A DNA stretch of 64,000 nucleotides from Macrotis lagotis (GCF_037893015.1 NC_133658.1:884485038-884549037); one strand, 5' to 3'; counted from the stretch's first letter, positions 11,380-23,635 are shown. A program made the numbers and translations. The notes: generated from the sequence alone by a model not told the origin.

Positions 11380-11750
11380 TTGATGCCATTTCCCCTGAAG
11401 ACCCAGTTCTAGCCATTGAGCTTATTTGGTTTCTAAAGCTGAATCAAGGATCAAGGACCCTCCATGGAAAGAACCTTTTCTTCTGAGTTCAATAGTTGGG
11501 GCTGGAGGACCCCCAGGAGCAGTGTCCAGGGTGTACCTTCCCAGGATGCTGGCTGTGGGCAACTGGGATGGAGGCATGGCTATTCCCCAAGACTCTTGGG
11601 CTTGGAGTCCTGGGCAGTAACTTATCAAGGTCTGAGACGAAATGGTCATCTCCAAGCTGCTTCCTGTCTCTCCTCCATGGTGAGACATCATCCGATCTAA
11701 ATGGGGATGGAATAGTTGTCTTCAGGTATTTGAAAGGCTGCTATGTGAAT
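11380..11750. other. No recognised gene; short L3-like trace at its end
   Basis: Single-copy sequence. 11705-11745 ('gtcttcaggtatttgaaagg') resembles the L3/CR1-like family seen elsewhere. Confidence 0.4.
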
Positions 11751-11754
11751 GACA

Positions 11755-11965
11755 GATTCCACCTCAGTTAGCTGCATGACCCTTCGTAAGTCATTTAATC
11801 TCTGTTTACCTCAGTTTTCCCATCTGTAAAATGAGGATAGTAAAAATAGCATCCACTTCACAGAGCTGATGTGAGGATCAAATGAAATAAAAATTATAAA
11901 GTGCTTGGCATGGTACCTGGTAAATAATAGGTGATAAATAAATATTAGCTATTATTATTATTATC
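11755..11965 (+). repeat. MIR, near full length
   Basis: Core and tail are clear: 'agctgcatgacccttcgtaagtc', tctgtaaaatgaggatagta, and an end in ATTATTATTATTATC. Confidence 0.85.
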
Positions 11966-11994
11966 ATTTTTCATCTATAAAATGAGTAGATAAA

Positions 11995-12235
11995 GTGGAT
12001 CCAACAAGGGATAGAATGGCAGGCCTGGAGGCAGGTCAACATGAGTTCAAATCTGGCCTCAGAAACTTCATAGTTGTGTGATTTGGGGCACGTCACTTCA
12101 CCCTGTTTGCCTCAGTTTCCTTATCTGTAAAATGAGCTAGAAAAGGAAAGACACAAACCATTCCTAGTATCTTTGCCAAGAAAACCCCAAATGGGGTCAT
12201 GAAGAGTTGGGTACATTTGTACAACAACAACGATT
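11995..12235 (+). mobile_element. MAR1-type SINE
   Basis: tRNA-like head and body, then the RTE-like tail 'aagaaaaccccaaatgggg', tcatgaagagttggg and acaacaacaac. Confidence 0.85.
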
Positions 12236-12264
12236 ACTATTATTAATCAATTAATAAGCACTCG

Positions 12265-12585
12265 TTAAGCTCCTGATGATGTCTGTCCTTGGTTCTCGAA
12301 GAAGACCGTGCCATCAGGGAGGTGATGCCATGACAAGCACGGGAATTGGATGTGAGTGAGGGGGTGCTGGGCTAAGTCACCAGCCTCACTTTCTCCTCTA
12401 GTCATCTGAGTCCAGTGGCCAGATAGGAATCAGGATAATTGGAGATGGCCCTGGATGTGAGGCAGTCAGGGTGAAGTGACTTGCCCACGGTCACACAATA
12501 AGCATCAAGTGTGAGGCTAGATTTGAACTTGGGTCCTCCTTATTTCAGGGCTTGTGCTTTCCTTACTGAATCATCTAGCTGCCCA
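12265..12585 (-). mobile_element. Composite tRNA SINE with LINE-derived tail
   Basis: The reverse orientation of the 9448-9765 family. Tail first ('ccttggttctcgaagaagacc'), head GGGCAGCTAGATGATTC at the right. Confidence 0.82.
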
Positions 12586-14385
12586 TGGATCCCTTCCTAC
12601 AAGAGCTTCCTGACCTCTGAGAGCCCTTTAGCTTGTGTCTGCATCCTCCATTGAATGTTGGGGTTTGGAGGACTTCCTCTCTTTTCTCTTCTTTTGACTT
12701 TCTGTCTCCTATCTTCCTCCAGGGTGGCCAAGTCTGGTTGGACCAATTACCTTGTGTTCCTCCTCTCAGATCTCCAAACTTGTCAGACCTCTGCAGGGAG
12801 GGAGAGGAACAAACCACTTTAGCCTGAGTTTTAACCATTTGGGATAGAGGTATGAATGGAAAATGGAATAAGAGGAATAACCAAATGGAAAGGATTTACG
12901 TCAAACATGTAGCCCCCCTCCTAGATTAGCTGACCCCATTTAGACCAGATGAATCATGGGATCATAAGAATTGCAAGTTGAAATCTAGACTTCAGATTTC
13001 ATCCAGTCCAATGATCTCATTGTATGGATGAAGAAACTGAGGGTCAGAGAAGGGTAGAGAGTTGTTCCAATGCAAGAAGAAAATAAGCACAAAAACCAGA
13101 TTCTGGGACTTTAACACCAGCAACCCTTCCTGAATACCCTTTGGCTGGTGGTTGTTGAATATCATTAACCTCTGTGCTGCAAATGGACTCCAAGACTAGG
13201 ATTTAAGGAAGACTCTAACTTGAGGAAGATGAGCAAGAAATCCTATTGCCCCAAGGAAGGCAGGAAAGGTCATTAGATGCCAGGAAAGACACCAGCAGAG
13301 GCCTCTAAATATTGAAGAAAAAAATATTTTCAAAAGGCCAGAGGAATATGACTCAAAGATCAGAGAGAGTTGTAATATTGTCAGAAGGAACACAGTATCC
13401 TCCGGAGGAAGCCTCCCTGGGGCAAATCAGAGAAAAGCTAGACCTCTGACCTTAGAGAAATGAGAATTTGGAGGGTGGGGTGAATTTTCCTAAGGAAGGG
13501 ATTTAGGAAGAAGGAAATGAGATGGCTCAGCAGCTAGAAACAATCTTGTTTAGACACAGGGAAGTACGACTCAGGCTATGAAGAATCCTGTACTTTTATG
13601 TGTTGGATGAAGAAGAAACCACAAACAGCCGTCATGTGGCATGATGAAATGTGGTTCCCACAGACTTGTTGAAATCTTATGATGGAGCAGCTCATCTTTG
13701 AAAGCTTTGTTGTACCTTCAAGCTCTCCCTCCTCCATCCCACCACTCAAGGCAGGTTCTTTCCATTCACTCCCCATCACAGCATAGGAATTCCCCCTCCT
13801 TAGATCAGTTTTGTGTTATTCTTTAATCGGTTTTAGATCTGCTAATGTTTTTCTTCAACCAGTCAAACTGATTTGTTGGTGGGTGCTGAGCAAACAAAGA
13901 CATAAATGAAAGGGCAGGGATGTGTAGAGAAAAGCTGCTGGTTAGGGAGGAAAGTTTTGATCCAGACAGTCATAGAGTCCACAGAACTCATATCCTTCCC
14001 AGTAGGAATGATTGTATTGATTCCATGACTGTTCTCAACCAGATTGGAAGCTCCTTGGAGGCAAGAACTATGTTTCATACTTCCCTTCCCATACATACCC
14101 CTCCCTATGGTATCTAGAAAGCCATTAGGCCATAGGGACTGTACTTGGGGATTACTTGTCAGGTGTTGGCTAATTTTTGGAAGGAGCTTCTCTGTCTTCC
14201 CCTCCTCTCAAAGTTTGAGTGAGAAAATTTAAGGGGATTGAGTTTGGCTTATGTGTGTGAGGCAGGGGGCCATTCTCTTTCAAGCCCTCAGGGATTTCTC
14301 TTATTGATGTGGTTTGTCCAAAACGACTGCTTCCTTTCCTTCAATTTCCTTTAGCACATTTAAAACACAAAGAATTTTCACAGAA
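12586..14385. other. Sparse region: single-copy DNA with one MIR-type copy
   Basis: 12945-13135 contains a minus-type MIR relative ('catccagtccaatgatctc', gaagaaactgagggtcagag). The rest shows no gene, tRNA or recognised repeat. Confidence 0.5.
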
Positions 14386-14389
14386 TCAC

Positions 14390-14850
14390 AGTATTACTAC
14401 TTAAAAGAACTTTAAAGGTCATCTAATCCAACCCATCACAATAATTAATAATAATTATTATAGTATAGAATGAGTGTATATATAGTCTAATACTAATAAT
14501 AGTAATCATTTTTATAGAACTTTGAGGTTTACAAAGTTCCTTATGTATATTAAGTCATTTGTTCCTCATAAACACCCCGTGGATCTATTCTTATCCTCAT
14601 TTTATAACTGAAGGAACCGAGGCTGAGAGGTTAAGTGACTTGCTCAAAGTCATATAGCTAGTAAGTGATTGAGGCAGAATCTGAACTCAAGTCTTCCTGA
14701 CTCCAAGTCCCCTACTCTATCCACTATTATCCTTTTGCAAATGAGGCTATTAAAGTCCAGAGAAATAAAGTCAAGTGTCTTGCATAAAATCAAAGTTCTC
14801 AAATGGCAGAACTGGGATTTGAAACAGATTTTCTGATGCTAATTTTACTT
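14390..14850 (-). repeat. Two MIR copies in tandem
   Basis: Minus-strand MIR cores at about 14510-14730 (tttataactgaaggaaccga) and 14735-14850, preceded by an AT-rich TAA-like stretch at 14440-14510. Confidence 0.7.
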
Positions 14851-14861
14851 ATCTTACCACT

Positions 14862-15043
14862 AGATAGATAGATGAATGGATGGATAGATAAACAGATAGA
14901 TGGATAGATGGAGAGTTAGGTATAGATTGATAAATAAAAGATAGTTATATGATGGATGGATGGATGGATGGATGGATGGATGGATGGATGGATGGATGGA
15001 TGGATAAGTAAGTAGGTAGGTAGGTAGGTAGATAGATAGATGA
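14862..15043 (+). repeat. Compound (GATA)n/(GGAT)n/(GTAG)n microsatellite
   Basis: About 180 bases of tetranucleotide units, with a central (GGAT)~13 at 14951-15003. Open frames across it are artefacts. Confidence 0.96.
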
Positions 15044-16145
15044 TAGAGCATTTATTAAATGCTTCCCATGTTTCAAGCACTAATTGTTGCTTATGGAAAC
15101 ACAAGCAAAAAAAAAAGCTATCTCCTTCCTTCTGGGAATTTAGAGTCATATGGGGAAGGACAACATATCTAAGGGAGCTGGAAGGGGAAGATGGACAGAG
15201 TACACATTTAGAGACTAGGTGGAAAAATCTGATGAGTCAGGAGTGCAGCCAGCAAAGAAGAGGGCAAGGATGACCTGGACACTTCCTTAAATGATGATCC
15301 CAGACAGGAAATCACAAATCAGAGGAGGAGGCATAGTGTGGAAGTGTCTTCAGGGTGAGAAGGCTCCTAGACAAAAGGTCCAAAAGTCTGGAGAGTCATA
15401 TCAAGAATGTTTTTCTGACTTTGTGGGATACTGGCCTAATTATCAAAGAGGGGTGCGCATGAAACATAGATTAGGCCCTCCCCAGTTCAGGATGATCTGA
15501 GTTGCATCTTGTATTGAGATAGAAGAGATGGGCAGAAAGATGTTAGATTTTGTTTCTTTGTGAAATTCTGAGCTTCTCAATGGCTATTCTTCCCCCCTAA
15601 ATCCCAATTCTTTCTATCAAATGTAGTTTGGTGGAGATATATAGGAAATTTTTTGCCTCATCTCTTCTCCTTTTCAGTTTGCGGTCCTTTTGATTAGATG
15701 TGCAAGTATCAGACAAATAAATTTTTATTCTGCCCCTTGTTAGATATACTCCATCCCTGGCCAGGAGCTTGTTGTTCTTGTATTTTAAACTGTGGCTCAA
15801 AAATTCAGATCTTCATTTCAGGCTATTTTTAAACCAGCTGTTTATTCTCCAAATCTGCTTTTCTCTTCTGAATCCTTTGACTTTAATAGGCAGTAGTGAT
15901 GAAAACAACACCTGTGCGTCTGAAAGTGCACAGCTCTTGCCCAAGATCCCATTATTGTTAGCAATGCTTTCTAGGTTCCTTCTGGCGATGTCATTTGTGT
16001 CCATGTGAACCAACAGACGTGAGTAACAGTCCCCCATTTTGACTAGTCACTTCTTGGATGCTTGCCTCCAGGATGACACTAGACCTTTCTATTGTTATTT
16101 ATTATCAGACTGACAAATGGTGTACTCAGGTGCCCTTAGCGGGAA
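15044..16145. other. MIR3 start, then unassigned sequence
   Basis: 15046-15110 is a MIR3-type fragment ('gagcatttattaaatgcttccc'). 15110-15290 may be an old interspersed repeat. 15300-16145 shows no recognised gene or repeat. Confidence 0.5.
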
Positions 16146-16149
16146 GTCT

Positions 16150-16330
16150 CCAACCAGTGGGACAGTGGAAAGAACACTGGCTTTAGTCAGAGGACTTGGG
16201 TTCAAATCCTAGGACAGTCAGTTACTCCCCATGTAACCGTAAACTCTTTGGGCCTCAGTTTCTTTATCTGTAAAGTGAGGGAGTTGAGATAGATGACTTC
16301 TGAGATCCTTTCAGTTCCATATCCAGGATC
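16150..16330 (+). repeat. MIR
   Basis: Plus-strand MIR: 'gacagtggaaagaacactgg', 'gggttcaaatcc', cctcagtttctttatctgta. Confidence 0.8.
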
Positions 16331-16339
16331 CCATGAGCC

Positions 16340-17160
16340 CCTTCTTCTTTTGACTATGGTTAGATGACCTTCTCACCTGTGGATTTATGTCATTGCTAAG
16401 AGGAGAAGCACCTAATTTTTCCCTAGAACATCCATTTCTCTCTTAGTGTCAGAGATTATTTCCTCCTCTTTGAGGGATTTTTTTTAATCTTCCAACCTCC
16501 CAACATAAATCAATAGCATCCTTTCCTCTTCACACTTTTCTTTTTTCTCCCTCATATTTTGATTTCCAAATTCTACCATTTTCTACCATTCTACCAATTT
16601 CTACTATTTTTTTCTTATTTTTCCATATTCCCAGAAACATTTTTTTTTCCTGGGTTGGTTTTTCTGATAGTGGTTTTAAGGAACACATCCTTCCCCTTCC
16701 TCCCCACCAATAGCCCAAGGAGATGGAAAGATGCTCCTGGAGTGAGGGTTCCCCCATATCCTCTTAATCCTTGGGTTTGCTTTTGACCCTCAATAAGATG
16801 CTTCTTGCCAGGTTCTTAGAGATTGTCATCAAGCAGTCAGACACAAAGTCACTGGTTAAATTGAATGAGTCAGTGATGTCCAAGGGGAAAATGTAATTCC
16901 TTGGTCCTACTTTGTAAGACAGATTCTCTATGCTCTGAATTTCATAAAGACCCCAGACGTATAATGGGAGTGAGATTGTTTGAGAAATTCTTGAGCAATT
17001 TGAATCTGCCCCATTTCCTCTGGCCTTCCTCCCAAGGGCCCTATCGCTGAGATGGGGAAGGAAAAGACTAGGAGAGCTACAGAGCTATTACAGAAAGAAC
17101 CTAACTCTGGGACTTCTAAATTTAAAAAGCAGAGGGCCTTAGTTGAGAGAAACATAATAT
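16340..17160. other. No recognised gene or repeat
   Basis: AT-rich to neutral sequence with pyrimidine-rich patches (16430-16640). Nothing supportable beyond that. Confidence 0.5.
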
Positions 17161-17164
17161 GAAA

Positions 17165-17400
17165 CATAATGACCAACCTGGAGTCACAAACACCTGAGTT
17201 CAAATCTGATCTGAGATATTTACTAGCTGTGGACAAATCACTGAACCTCTGGCAGCTTCGGATTTTTCATCCATAAAATGGGTATTATAATAATAATAAT
17301 AATAATAATATCTACCTCCCAAAGTTGTTGAGGGATCAAATGAGCTATTTGTTAAAGTTCCTTGTAAGATCTTAAAACACCACATAAGTGTTAGTGATTA
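17165..17400 (+). repeat. MIR with internal (TAA)n
   Basis: A MIR core with a microsatellite at 17284-17310 (TAA units), where MIR elements are normally AT-rich. Confidence 0.75.
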
Positions 17401-17454
17401 TTCGTGTAAGGCAGACCAAAATAGGAATCTAGATATCTGAATTCCTTTGTTTTC

Positions 17455-19250
17455 CCTGTCAGGATGGATGTTTTATTTCAAGACATTTTATTTTGTTTAA
17501 AAAACAAAAGCAAAGGAATCAAAAACAAAAAAACAAAATTCAGAATTCAGTCATCTTGTCCTATTAGGGAGTCAAGTTCCCAACCTAGAATTCAACAGTT
17601 GTTTCTAGAAGAGTTACTTAGGAGTCTTTGTTGGCCCAAGAGATATGGAAGCTGCATTTTCTAAGTCAGAAAATGAAATCCAAAGTGTTCCTTCTTAAGG
17701 GAAGTGATGGCTGGGGCCCTGGGGAAGAAGGTCCTGGACTTGGAGCCACTGGGGCTCCCAAAGGTGTTAGCTGGGAAGGGCAAGGCCAGGCCATCTGGTA
17801 CTGGGTAAAGGAAAAGATGGGATCCTTGAGGAAATCAGTTTCAGAAGGCTAGAATCCATATTGGGCTTGGGCCTGCCAACGGCGGAGTTTATTTTCTGAC
17901 CAGGGGTTCTTCAGCTCCAACTCTCGCTCTTTAACCTGGTGAATCAAGTAAGTGATTTGGTGTTTTCACCTGTGCTGGCCTGTTGGCTGCTCACCTTTCT
18001 TCTTGCTAAATGACTTGATGGTTTTTTCTTCTGTAAAGGACTTGGTCATCCACTGCTGGACCCTGCTGAGCTGGTCATCTAGTTTGATCTCCACAAAGTT
18101 AATCTCCTCCTGTCCCCTTTCCTCCTGCCCTGAAGCCACTTGAACGCTTCATCATCAATGAAGGCGGCATCTGCAGGAATCTCCTGGCAGGGGGAGCAAA
18201 GGCTGGATCAGACTCGGGGTGGTAGCCATTACTGTACTAATCCTGATAGTAAATGCCGGTGGTGTTAGTGTCACCATATGTAGGGAAACTGGTTGTAGGG
18301 CTGACTGCTGTAGACATCCCCAGGCTTAGGCACCCAAAGAGCCCCTCTTGAGCCAGCCACCATCTTGAATTCAAGGGGAGCATTGGCCACATTGTCTTGG
18401 AAGGTGGGATCTGGTTCTGTGCCTGGGGGTGGCTCTTCAGAAGCAGCAGGGACGGGGTAAGGGTATGGCTCAGCTCCAGGAAGGACAGGGTAAGGGTATG
18501 GCTCAGCTCCAGGAGGCTCAGCCTTGTCTGGGAGGGAGTTCTCAGGAGCTACTTCCCCATCACTGTCATCTTCTTGTGTGATCTGTTTTGTCACCTTTAG
18601 GGCAGCATCTTGGCAGCTGCTTTGATGGCTGAGGGTGATGGGGCAGTGGTAGTGGCACCCACAGTAGGGACAAAGGAGGAAATAGAAGAAGCAGATTTGG
18701 TCTTGGGATTGATTTGGAGAGCTTGCCATGGGCAGAGCCATCAGTAGGTTTTCACGAGAAAGCATAGGGCAGGAGCAATTGGTGAGTCTCTTTTGTGGTC
18801 AGGTTTTTTGAGTTGGGGAAGCAAAGCTGATAAACCTGGCCCTTCACCAAATCCCTGAAGAACAGTTTCTTTCTTTGTAGGTTCATCTTTCTCAGAATCT
18901 GAAGCTCCCAGGTTCAGGCTCCCTAGTCCTCTTCTTTGGTTTGGGGAATCCCAGAGGGGGCCTGACACCGCCAGAGAGGGCAGGGGAGGCCCCAGCCCCA
19001 GTCCCTCACCCACCCCTGCAGCCTTGGCCAGACTGAGACCCAGGGGTGGGGGGAAGCCACCTAGGCCCAAGGGCAGCAGGGGAGGCGATTGCAGCTGGAG
19101 GCAGCAGGGGAGGACCCTTGGGAGGAGGAAGAGGGGCAAAGAGGCCCCCCAGACTGGGTCCAGCTCTGGCCAGGACAGCAGCCTCATCCAACTCGCTCCC
19201 TGTGCTTTCCCTCCACCTCTGGGGCTCCCTCACTGAAGGAGCAGACTCAT
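17455..19250 (-). pseudogene. PRCC: Processed pseudogene of PRCC (mitotic checkpoint/splicing-associated factor)
   Basis: Minus-strand frames carry pieces of PRCC in order without introns. N-terminal part: GPSLGGLFAPLPPPKGPPLL and GLGGFPPPLG...AAGVGEGLGLG (19000-19200). Then SDSEKDEPTKKETVLQG and GLSALLPQ (18800-18930). Then KVTKQITQEDDSDGEVAPEN, AEPYPYPV, PPGTEPDPTFQD and NAPLEFKM (18350-18600). Then FIDDEAFK, KSFSKKK and the C-terminus RELELKNPWSENKL...AQYGF, ending at a TAG at 17849-17851. The frame changes several times and internal stops are present, so it is not a functional gene. A ~380-base 3' UTR remnant ends near two AATAAA hexamers (17471-17495). The apparent start ATG is at 19248-19250. 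No clear poly(A) tail or target-site duplication remains, so the retrocopy is old. The parent gene lies elsewhere. Confidence 0.93.
18450..18515 (-). repeat. 33-bp tandem duplication inside the PRCC pseudogene
   Basis: Two adjacent 33-base units differ at very few positions and encode a repeated GAEPYPYPV block. As I recall it, the parental protein has this block once. It is an in-frame expansion in the retrocopy. Confidence 0.8.
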
Positions 19251-19254
19251 GAGG

Positions 19255-20310
19255 CCGGAGCCCACAGAGGCCTAGTGGCCCTAGGAGTCAGGAAAGCCTA
19301 CCTCTGAGGGAGCCCATGGAAGCCTCACTTGTAGTTTGGGGTCCCAGTCCGGGCAGCTTCACACAGGTAATGGTTGCAGAGTCACCCATGCATCCTGAAG
19401 TAGCCCATTTCCCCTTCCCCCTCCTAAGGGTGGAGCTTTCTGAGCCTAGCTAAATGGGGCTTGGAATTGATAAAGACCTATAGCCTAAAAGTAATGTGGT
19501 CATTGCCCACCCCCCCTTGCCAAACCAGGAAGAAGGCATGGGGTCCCCTGTTTTCTAAAACAAGATTTTTTTTTGGGGGGGGGTTCTTACCCTTCTTACA
19601 ATGAAGCATGCATTCCATCTGAGATAAAGGTTTGAGTTTCAAAGTTCTGGAAGATTCCCCTTCTCCCTCCCCCCTCCCTCTACAGAGGTGGGGGTGGAAG
19701 AGAATGAGAAAGCATTTCAGAGAGAGAAAGAGAGAACAGGAGTACCACCCCAGAATCATTTCTAGGAGATGTTTTGTTTTTGTCAAATCTAATTCCTTCC
19801 AAGGAGCAAGCAACACAGCTGGAGGAGAATTGGTACTGGATTTCCCCCCATATTTTAATTCTCATCAATTTATAGGTATGTCAATTGGATATACACCCAA
19901 TGTCCTTCCTTAACAACCCTCACTCATAGTGGGGGTATAAACCAAACACATCTCAGAACTGCCAATCCTCCCATCAGTCTGAACAGGGCAGGCCCACACC
20001 AGGGTTATTGCCAAACATCATGTGGGCTCAGCTTTGCCGACTCCCCACAAACCAGAAGGAGGACTAGAGATCCAATATTTTTCCTACTTTTCTAAAAATC
20101 TAGGCTCTTAAAAAAGGGGGTGTTGCTTCTCACCTATGGAGCTCAATCCAGTTTCCCAGTCTGGGCAAAGTCTCCTAGCTTGCTTGACATATATGTAGCC
20201 ACTGGCTACTTGAGTTTAGTTCTGCCTATGAGGAATCATTATTCATACTCAGGAAAACATGGGTGGAAATAAAACAAAAATTTATTTAAAAAGGTTACAT
20301 AGGAAGGGCT
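19255..20310. other. Unassigned block left of a (GA)n tract
   Basis: No gene or repeat recognised. The right end (20265-20300) has AATAAAACAAAAATTTATTT, with polyadenylation hexamers on both strands, before the GA tract. It could be the end of an old retrocopy or unknown element, but no homologous product is evident. Confidence 0.35.

Positions 20311-20312
<2 letters not shown>

Positions 20313-20360
<48 letters not shown>
20313..20360 (+). repeat. (GA)n microsatellite
   Basis: About 23 GA units. Confidence 0.97.
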
Positions 20361-20364
<4 letters not shown>

Positions 20365-20394
20365 AACAGCCAAGCAGCATTGGTTGGGCCATGG

Positions 20395-20575
20395 TCAGAG
20401 GAGACTGTGGCCGAAATCTGAATTCTAATCTTGGCTCTGCCATTAACTGGCTTGCAACCTTGGGCAAGTTAGGTAATATTGTGCCTCAGTTTCCTCTTCT
20501 GTAAAATGTGGGAATTGGACTAGATGACCTCCCAGTCTCCTCTCAGTTTGAAAGTTCTATGATTCTCTAAGTGGA
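20395..20575 (+). repeat. MIR
   Basis: Contains 'aatctgaattctaatc', aaccttgggcaagttaggta and gcctcagtttcctcttctgt. Confidence 0.82.
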
Positions 20576-20854
20576 GAAATTCAATTCACAGTCAATCACA
20601 TAGACTCATTTGTTGTTCTTAGAGACAGGGTTATACCACTTCTTAATACAGATAAGGGGCTTGGCAGACAGGGGTGCTCCCAGGAAATGCTATGTGTCTC
20701 ACTCCAGTGATTTTTAATTTGTTTGTCATTGAGCTATTCTGTTTACATTTTCCACATGTTTCCAAGATCTTTGTCCTGAATTTTCTCCTTCCTTATTTAA
20801 TCACTTTGTGAAAAAATGGCTAATTTTATTTCCTTCTTTAATTACTCAGTCCAA

Positions 20855-21035
20855 CTCTGTCTTCAGACACTTACTAGTTGTGTGACCTTGAGAAAATGCC
20901 TTCACCTCTTACTGTGTCTGTTTTCCCAACTGTAAAACTGGCATCTCTATTTTAGGCTTTTTTTTGTGAAGATCAAATGAGATATTTGTAAAGCATCAAT
21001 GTATTTATAACATTCGTCTGCCACTGTTGTTAATA
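20855..21035 (+). repeat. MIR
   Basis: Contains cacttactagttgtgtgacc, then 'gaagatcaaatgagatattt' and 'gtaaagcatcaatg'. Confidence 0.8.
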
Positions 21036-21039
21036 CATG

Positions 21040-21780
21040 GATTTTCCCCTAATATATTGGAATTTTTATTATGTTTATTTATTTCCATCTGTATGTATTT
21101 CCTAATGCCCACTTGTTTTTAAACATTTCTCCTACTGATGAAAATTTGGGGTATTTTTGTTGCTCTGGGTGAGGGGTTTGGAGGAATGAATTTCCTCTTT
21201 GGCTTCTTACTCTTCCATCATCATAGGGGCATAGGACCATGAGTAGTTCTGCAAGTCCAACCAGATCTATCTCCTTGCTTGACAAATGAGGAAACTGAAG
21301 CCTAGAGAGGTTAGATATCTTGCCTCGAGTCTTCCTGGCAGTCTTCCCTTATTCTGAATTCACCATCCATGCAGACACACTTACCTAGATGGCTTCCTCC
21401 AAAGGGCATGGGTTCTCTCCATTCCGAGTAGAGATTTCATGAATGAAATTACACATAGAAAATGCTCAAAGTCCTCTATAGATGCTTAGCTATTGTTCTC
21501 ATAAGGGGAAGTCAGAAATTCCTTTTGGTGGGTTGTCTGGGGATTCAGGATGGTGGTGGGCTCTGGGTCGGATCGATTAATTCTTGGAAGGCAAGAGCAT
21601 GTGGGAAGGGTTAGTTTTCCCCTGAAAGTCAAAAGAGCTGTCCCTAACACTTGATTGGTTCATGAACCAGTGATTCCATTTTCTACTCACCTGGGGCATA
21701 AGAAGGCCACAAAGACTGCTGATCAGATTCATTTCTGCGTGGAGATGGGAAGGGGAGCTGTGTGAGTCAGCTAAAAATAT
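21040..21780. other. Mostly single-copy; minus MIR trace
   Basis: 21215-21345 shows a minus-type MIR relative (gacaaatgaggaaactgaag). The rest is unrecognised. Confidence 0.45.
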
Positions 21781-21784
21781 AAAA

Positions 21785-22025
21785 CATTAGCTACTATATA
21801 GTGCCTATTATGTACCCCAGGTACCTTTTACAAATATCTTATTTGATTCTTACAGTAACATTGTGAGATGTGGTGATGATTAACCCCATTTTACAGGTGA
21901 GAAAACTGAAGTGAACAGGTGAAGTAGTTTGCCTAAGGTCTAGCAGCTAGTGAGCATTTGAGACAGGATTTGAACTCAGGCTTCCTGGCTCCTGATCTCG
22001 TGCTTTATTCACCCCACATCTAGCT
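21785..22025 (-). repeat. MIR, near full length
   Basis: Reverse-orientation MIR: 'ctactatatagtgcctatt', 'ccccattttacaggtgagaa', 'ggatttgaactcaggc'. Confidence 0.85.
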
Positions 22026-22034
22026 GGCGTCCAA

Positions 22035-22150
22035 TACCAGCAGGTATTAGATGTTGAACTCATTGAGAGCAGGGACTGTTTTTGACTTTCTTAGCTTAGT
22101 ATCTGGCACACAGAAGGCACTTAATAAATGCTGGTTGCCTTGCTTTCCAT
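22035..22150 (+). mobile_element. L2 3' end
   Basis: Typical terminus: 'tgagagcagggactg', 'agtatctggcacacag', cacttaataaatgctggttg. Confidence 0.75.
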
Positions 22151-22394
22151 GCTATGCCTTCACAAACCTCCTTTAGTTAATTATCTGATGGACTGGTCAC
22201 ATATGTTTCATTTTGTTTGCATCCCAAACATGCATTACTGAACACAGCCCAAGTCAGGTCTCATCTACCACAAGAGTCCAGGGGATTTCCCCCTTCTTGG
22301 GAGCAGCCAGAGATTCTCAATATACGTTAATAGTATGACATGACAGCTAAACCAAGTCAATGTGACCTTGGGCTAGCAAGAAAAGCTTGATATT

Positions 22395-22860
22395 CAGGAA
22401 TATGGAGAGATGTCTAGAATAGCAAGACCCTGTATGGACTATTGTGTTTGATAAGCTCAAGAGTAGCCAAAGGATGGCAATCAAGATGATGGTCAATGTT
22501 AGATGGTTAAGGGAACTGGGAATGTTTATATCCTGGAGAAGATTTAGATCTGTGTTTAAGTATTTAAAAGGCTGTCCTGTGGAGAAGGGGGTTAGACTTT
22601 CCCTGCTTGGAACCAGAAGAGGTTCATTTAGAGTTGAGGTCAGGAAAAGCTTCTTATCAATTAAGAGTTGACCTCAAATGGAATGGACTGTTTGGAGAGG
22701 TGCTGAGCTCTCCATTCTTGGAGTTCATCAAGCAGAGGCTATATGACTATTTATTGGGCAGGCTGGAGTGCTAATTTGGGGGGGGGGGTTGGTGTATGTA
22801 TTGAACTTGATGGGCAGTGAGGTTTCTTCTGATTCTTCAATTCTGTGATTCTATAATTCT
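22395..22860 (+). mobile_element. L3/CR1-like LINE 3' region
   Basis: Characteristic blocks: 'gtttaagtatttaaaaggctg', 'caaatggaatggactg', gagctctccattcttggagt, 'attctgtgattctataat'. Further pieces occur at 31560-31680, 49425-49645, 50255-50600, 51590-51735 and 55915-56070. The family name is a best guess. Confidence 0.6.
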
Positions 22861-22864
22861 GGGA

Positions 22865-23635
22865 GTAGGCTATCACTTCTGGAGTGAGAGATTTTCCTTC
22901 TCCCTTCCCCCTTTCCTTCCTCTCTCCTTTCTTGCCCCTCTTTTTTTCTTTCTCTTTCCCTCTGGCCTTCACTTTTCAAAACTATTGTTTTGAACATCTC
23001 TGGAACCCTCGATGGAGAGCTGCTCCTGGACAGAGAGCCATGCTGGGATAACATTTATATAACATGTTCTTCACTGGGCTTGCCTCGTGCCAGATCCAGC
23101 TCTTGGCTCCTGGCGGCCCTCCTGTTGACTATCAACACTGAGTTCTCACATCCTGAGAACTTGGGCTACAGGAAGCTGGCTTCAGTCCCCCTGGAGCAAC
23201 CCAACAAAACTTGCTCCCCCAGAGCCTCTGGGGCAGCCTGGGAAGACAGTGCAGGAGGAATTCTATGCATGTGGTAAGGGAATTCCCTGTGCCATCTTGG
23301 ATCTGGGGTTGTTTAGTTTTGTGCTCTCTCTTGAGAGCAGTGGGGTTGCAAGCACAGATATAAACATACATACAGAGAAACAAACTTGGGAATGGGAGGG
23401 GTTAGGTAGAAGCAGGTGTGATAATGGGCATGACCTGGCTGAGTTTTCATGGGGGAGGCAAAACCTTTGTCTCTGATCTCCCCGGGGTTCCTACCCCAGA
23501 AGGGTCTGAGATGCTGAGACATGCCTAGATTTTTTAGTACAAGGAAATATAAAGTAGAAGAAACCTCCCCCTTTGGCTTTCTCCCAGGCTGCACTGGGGT
23601 GAAGTTAGGGAGAAATCAAGGGAATCAAAAAGTAG
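22865..23635. other. No recognised gene or repeat
   Basis: A pyrimidine-rich patch at 22890-22965 is followed by single-copy sequence with unconvincing short open frames on both strands. Confidence 0.5.
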
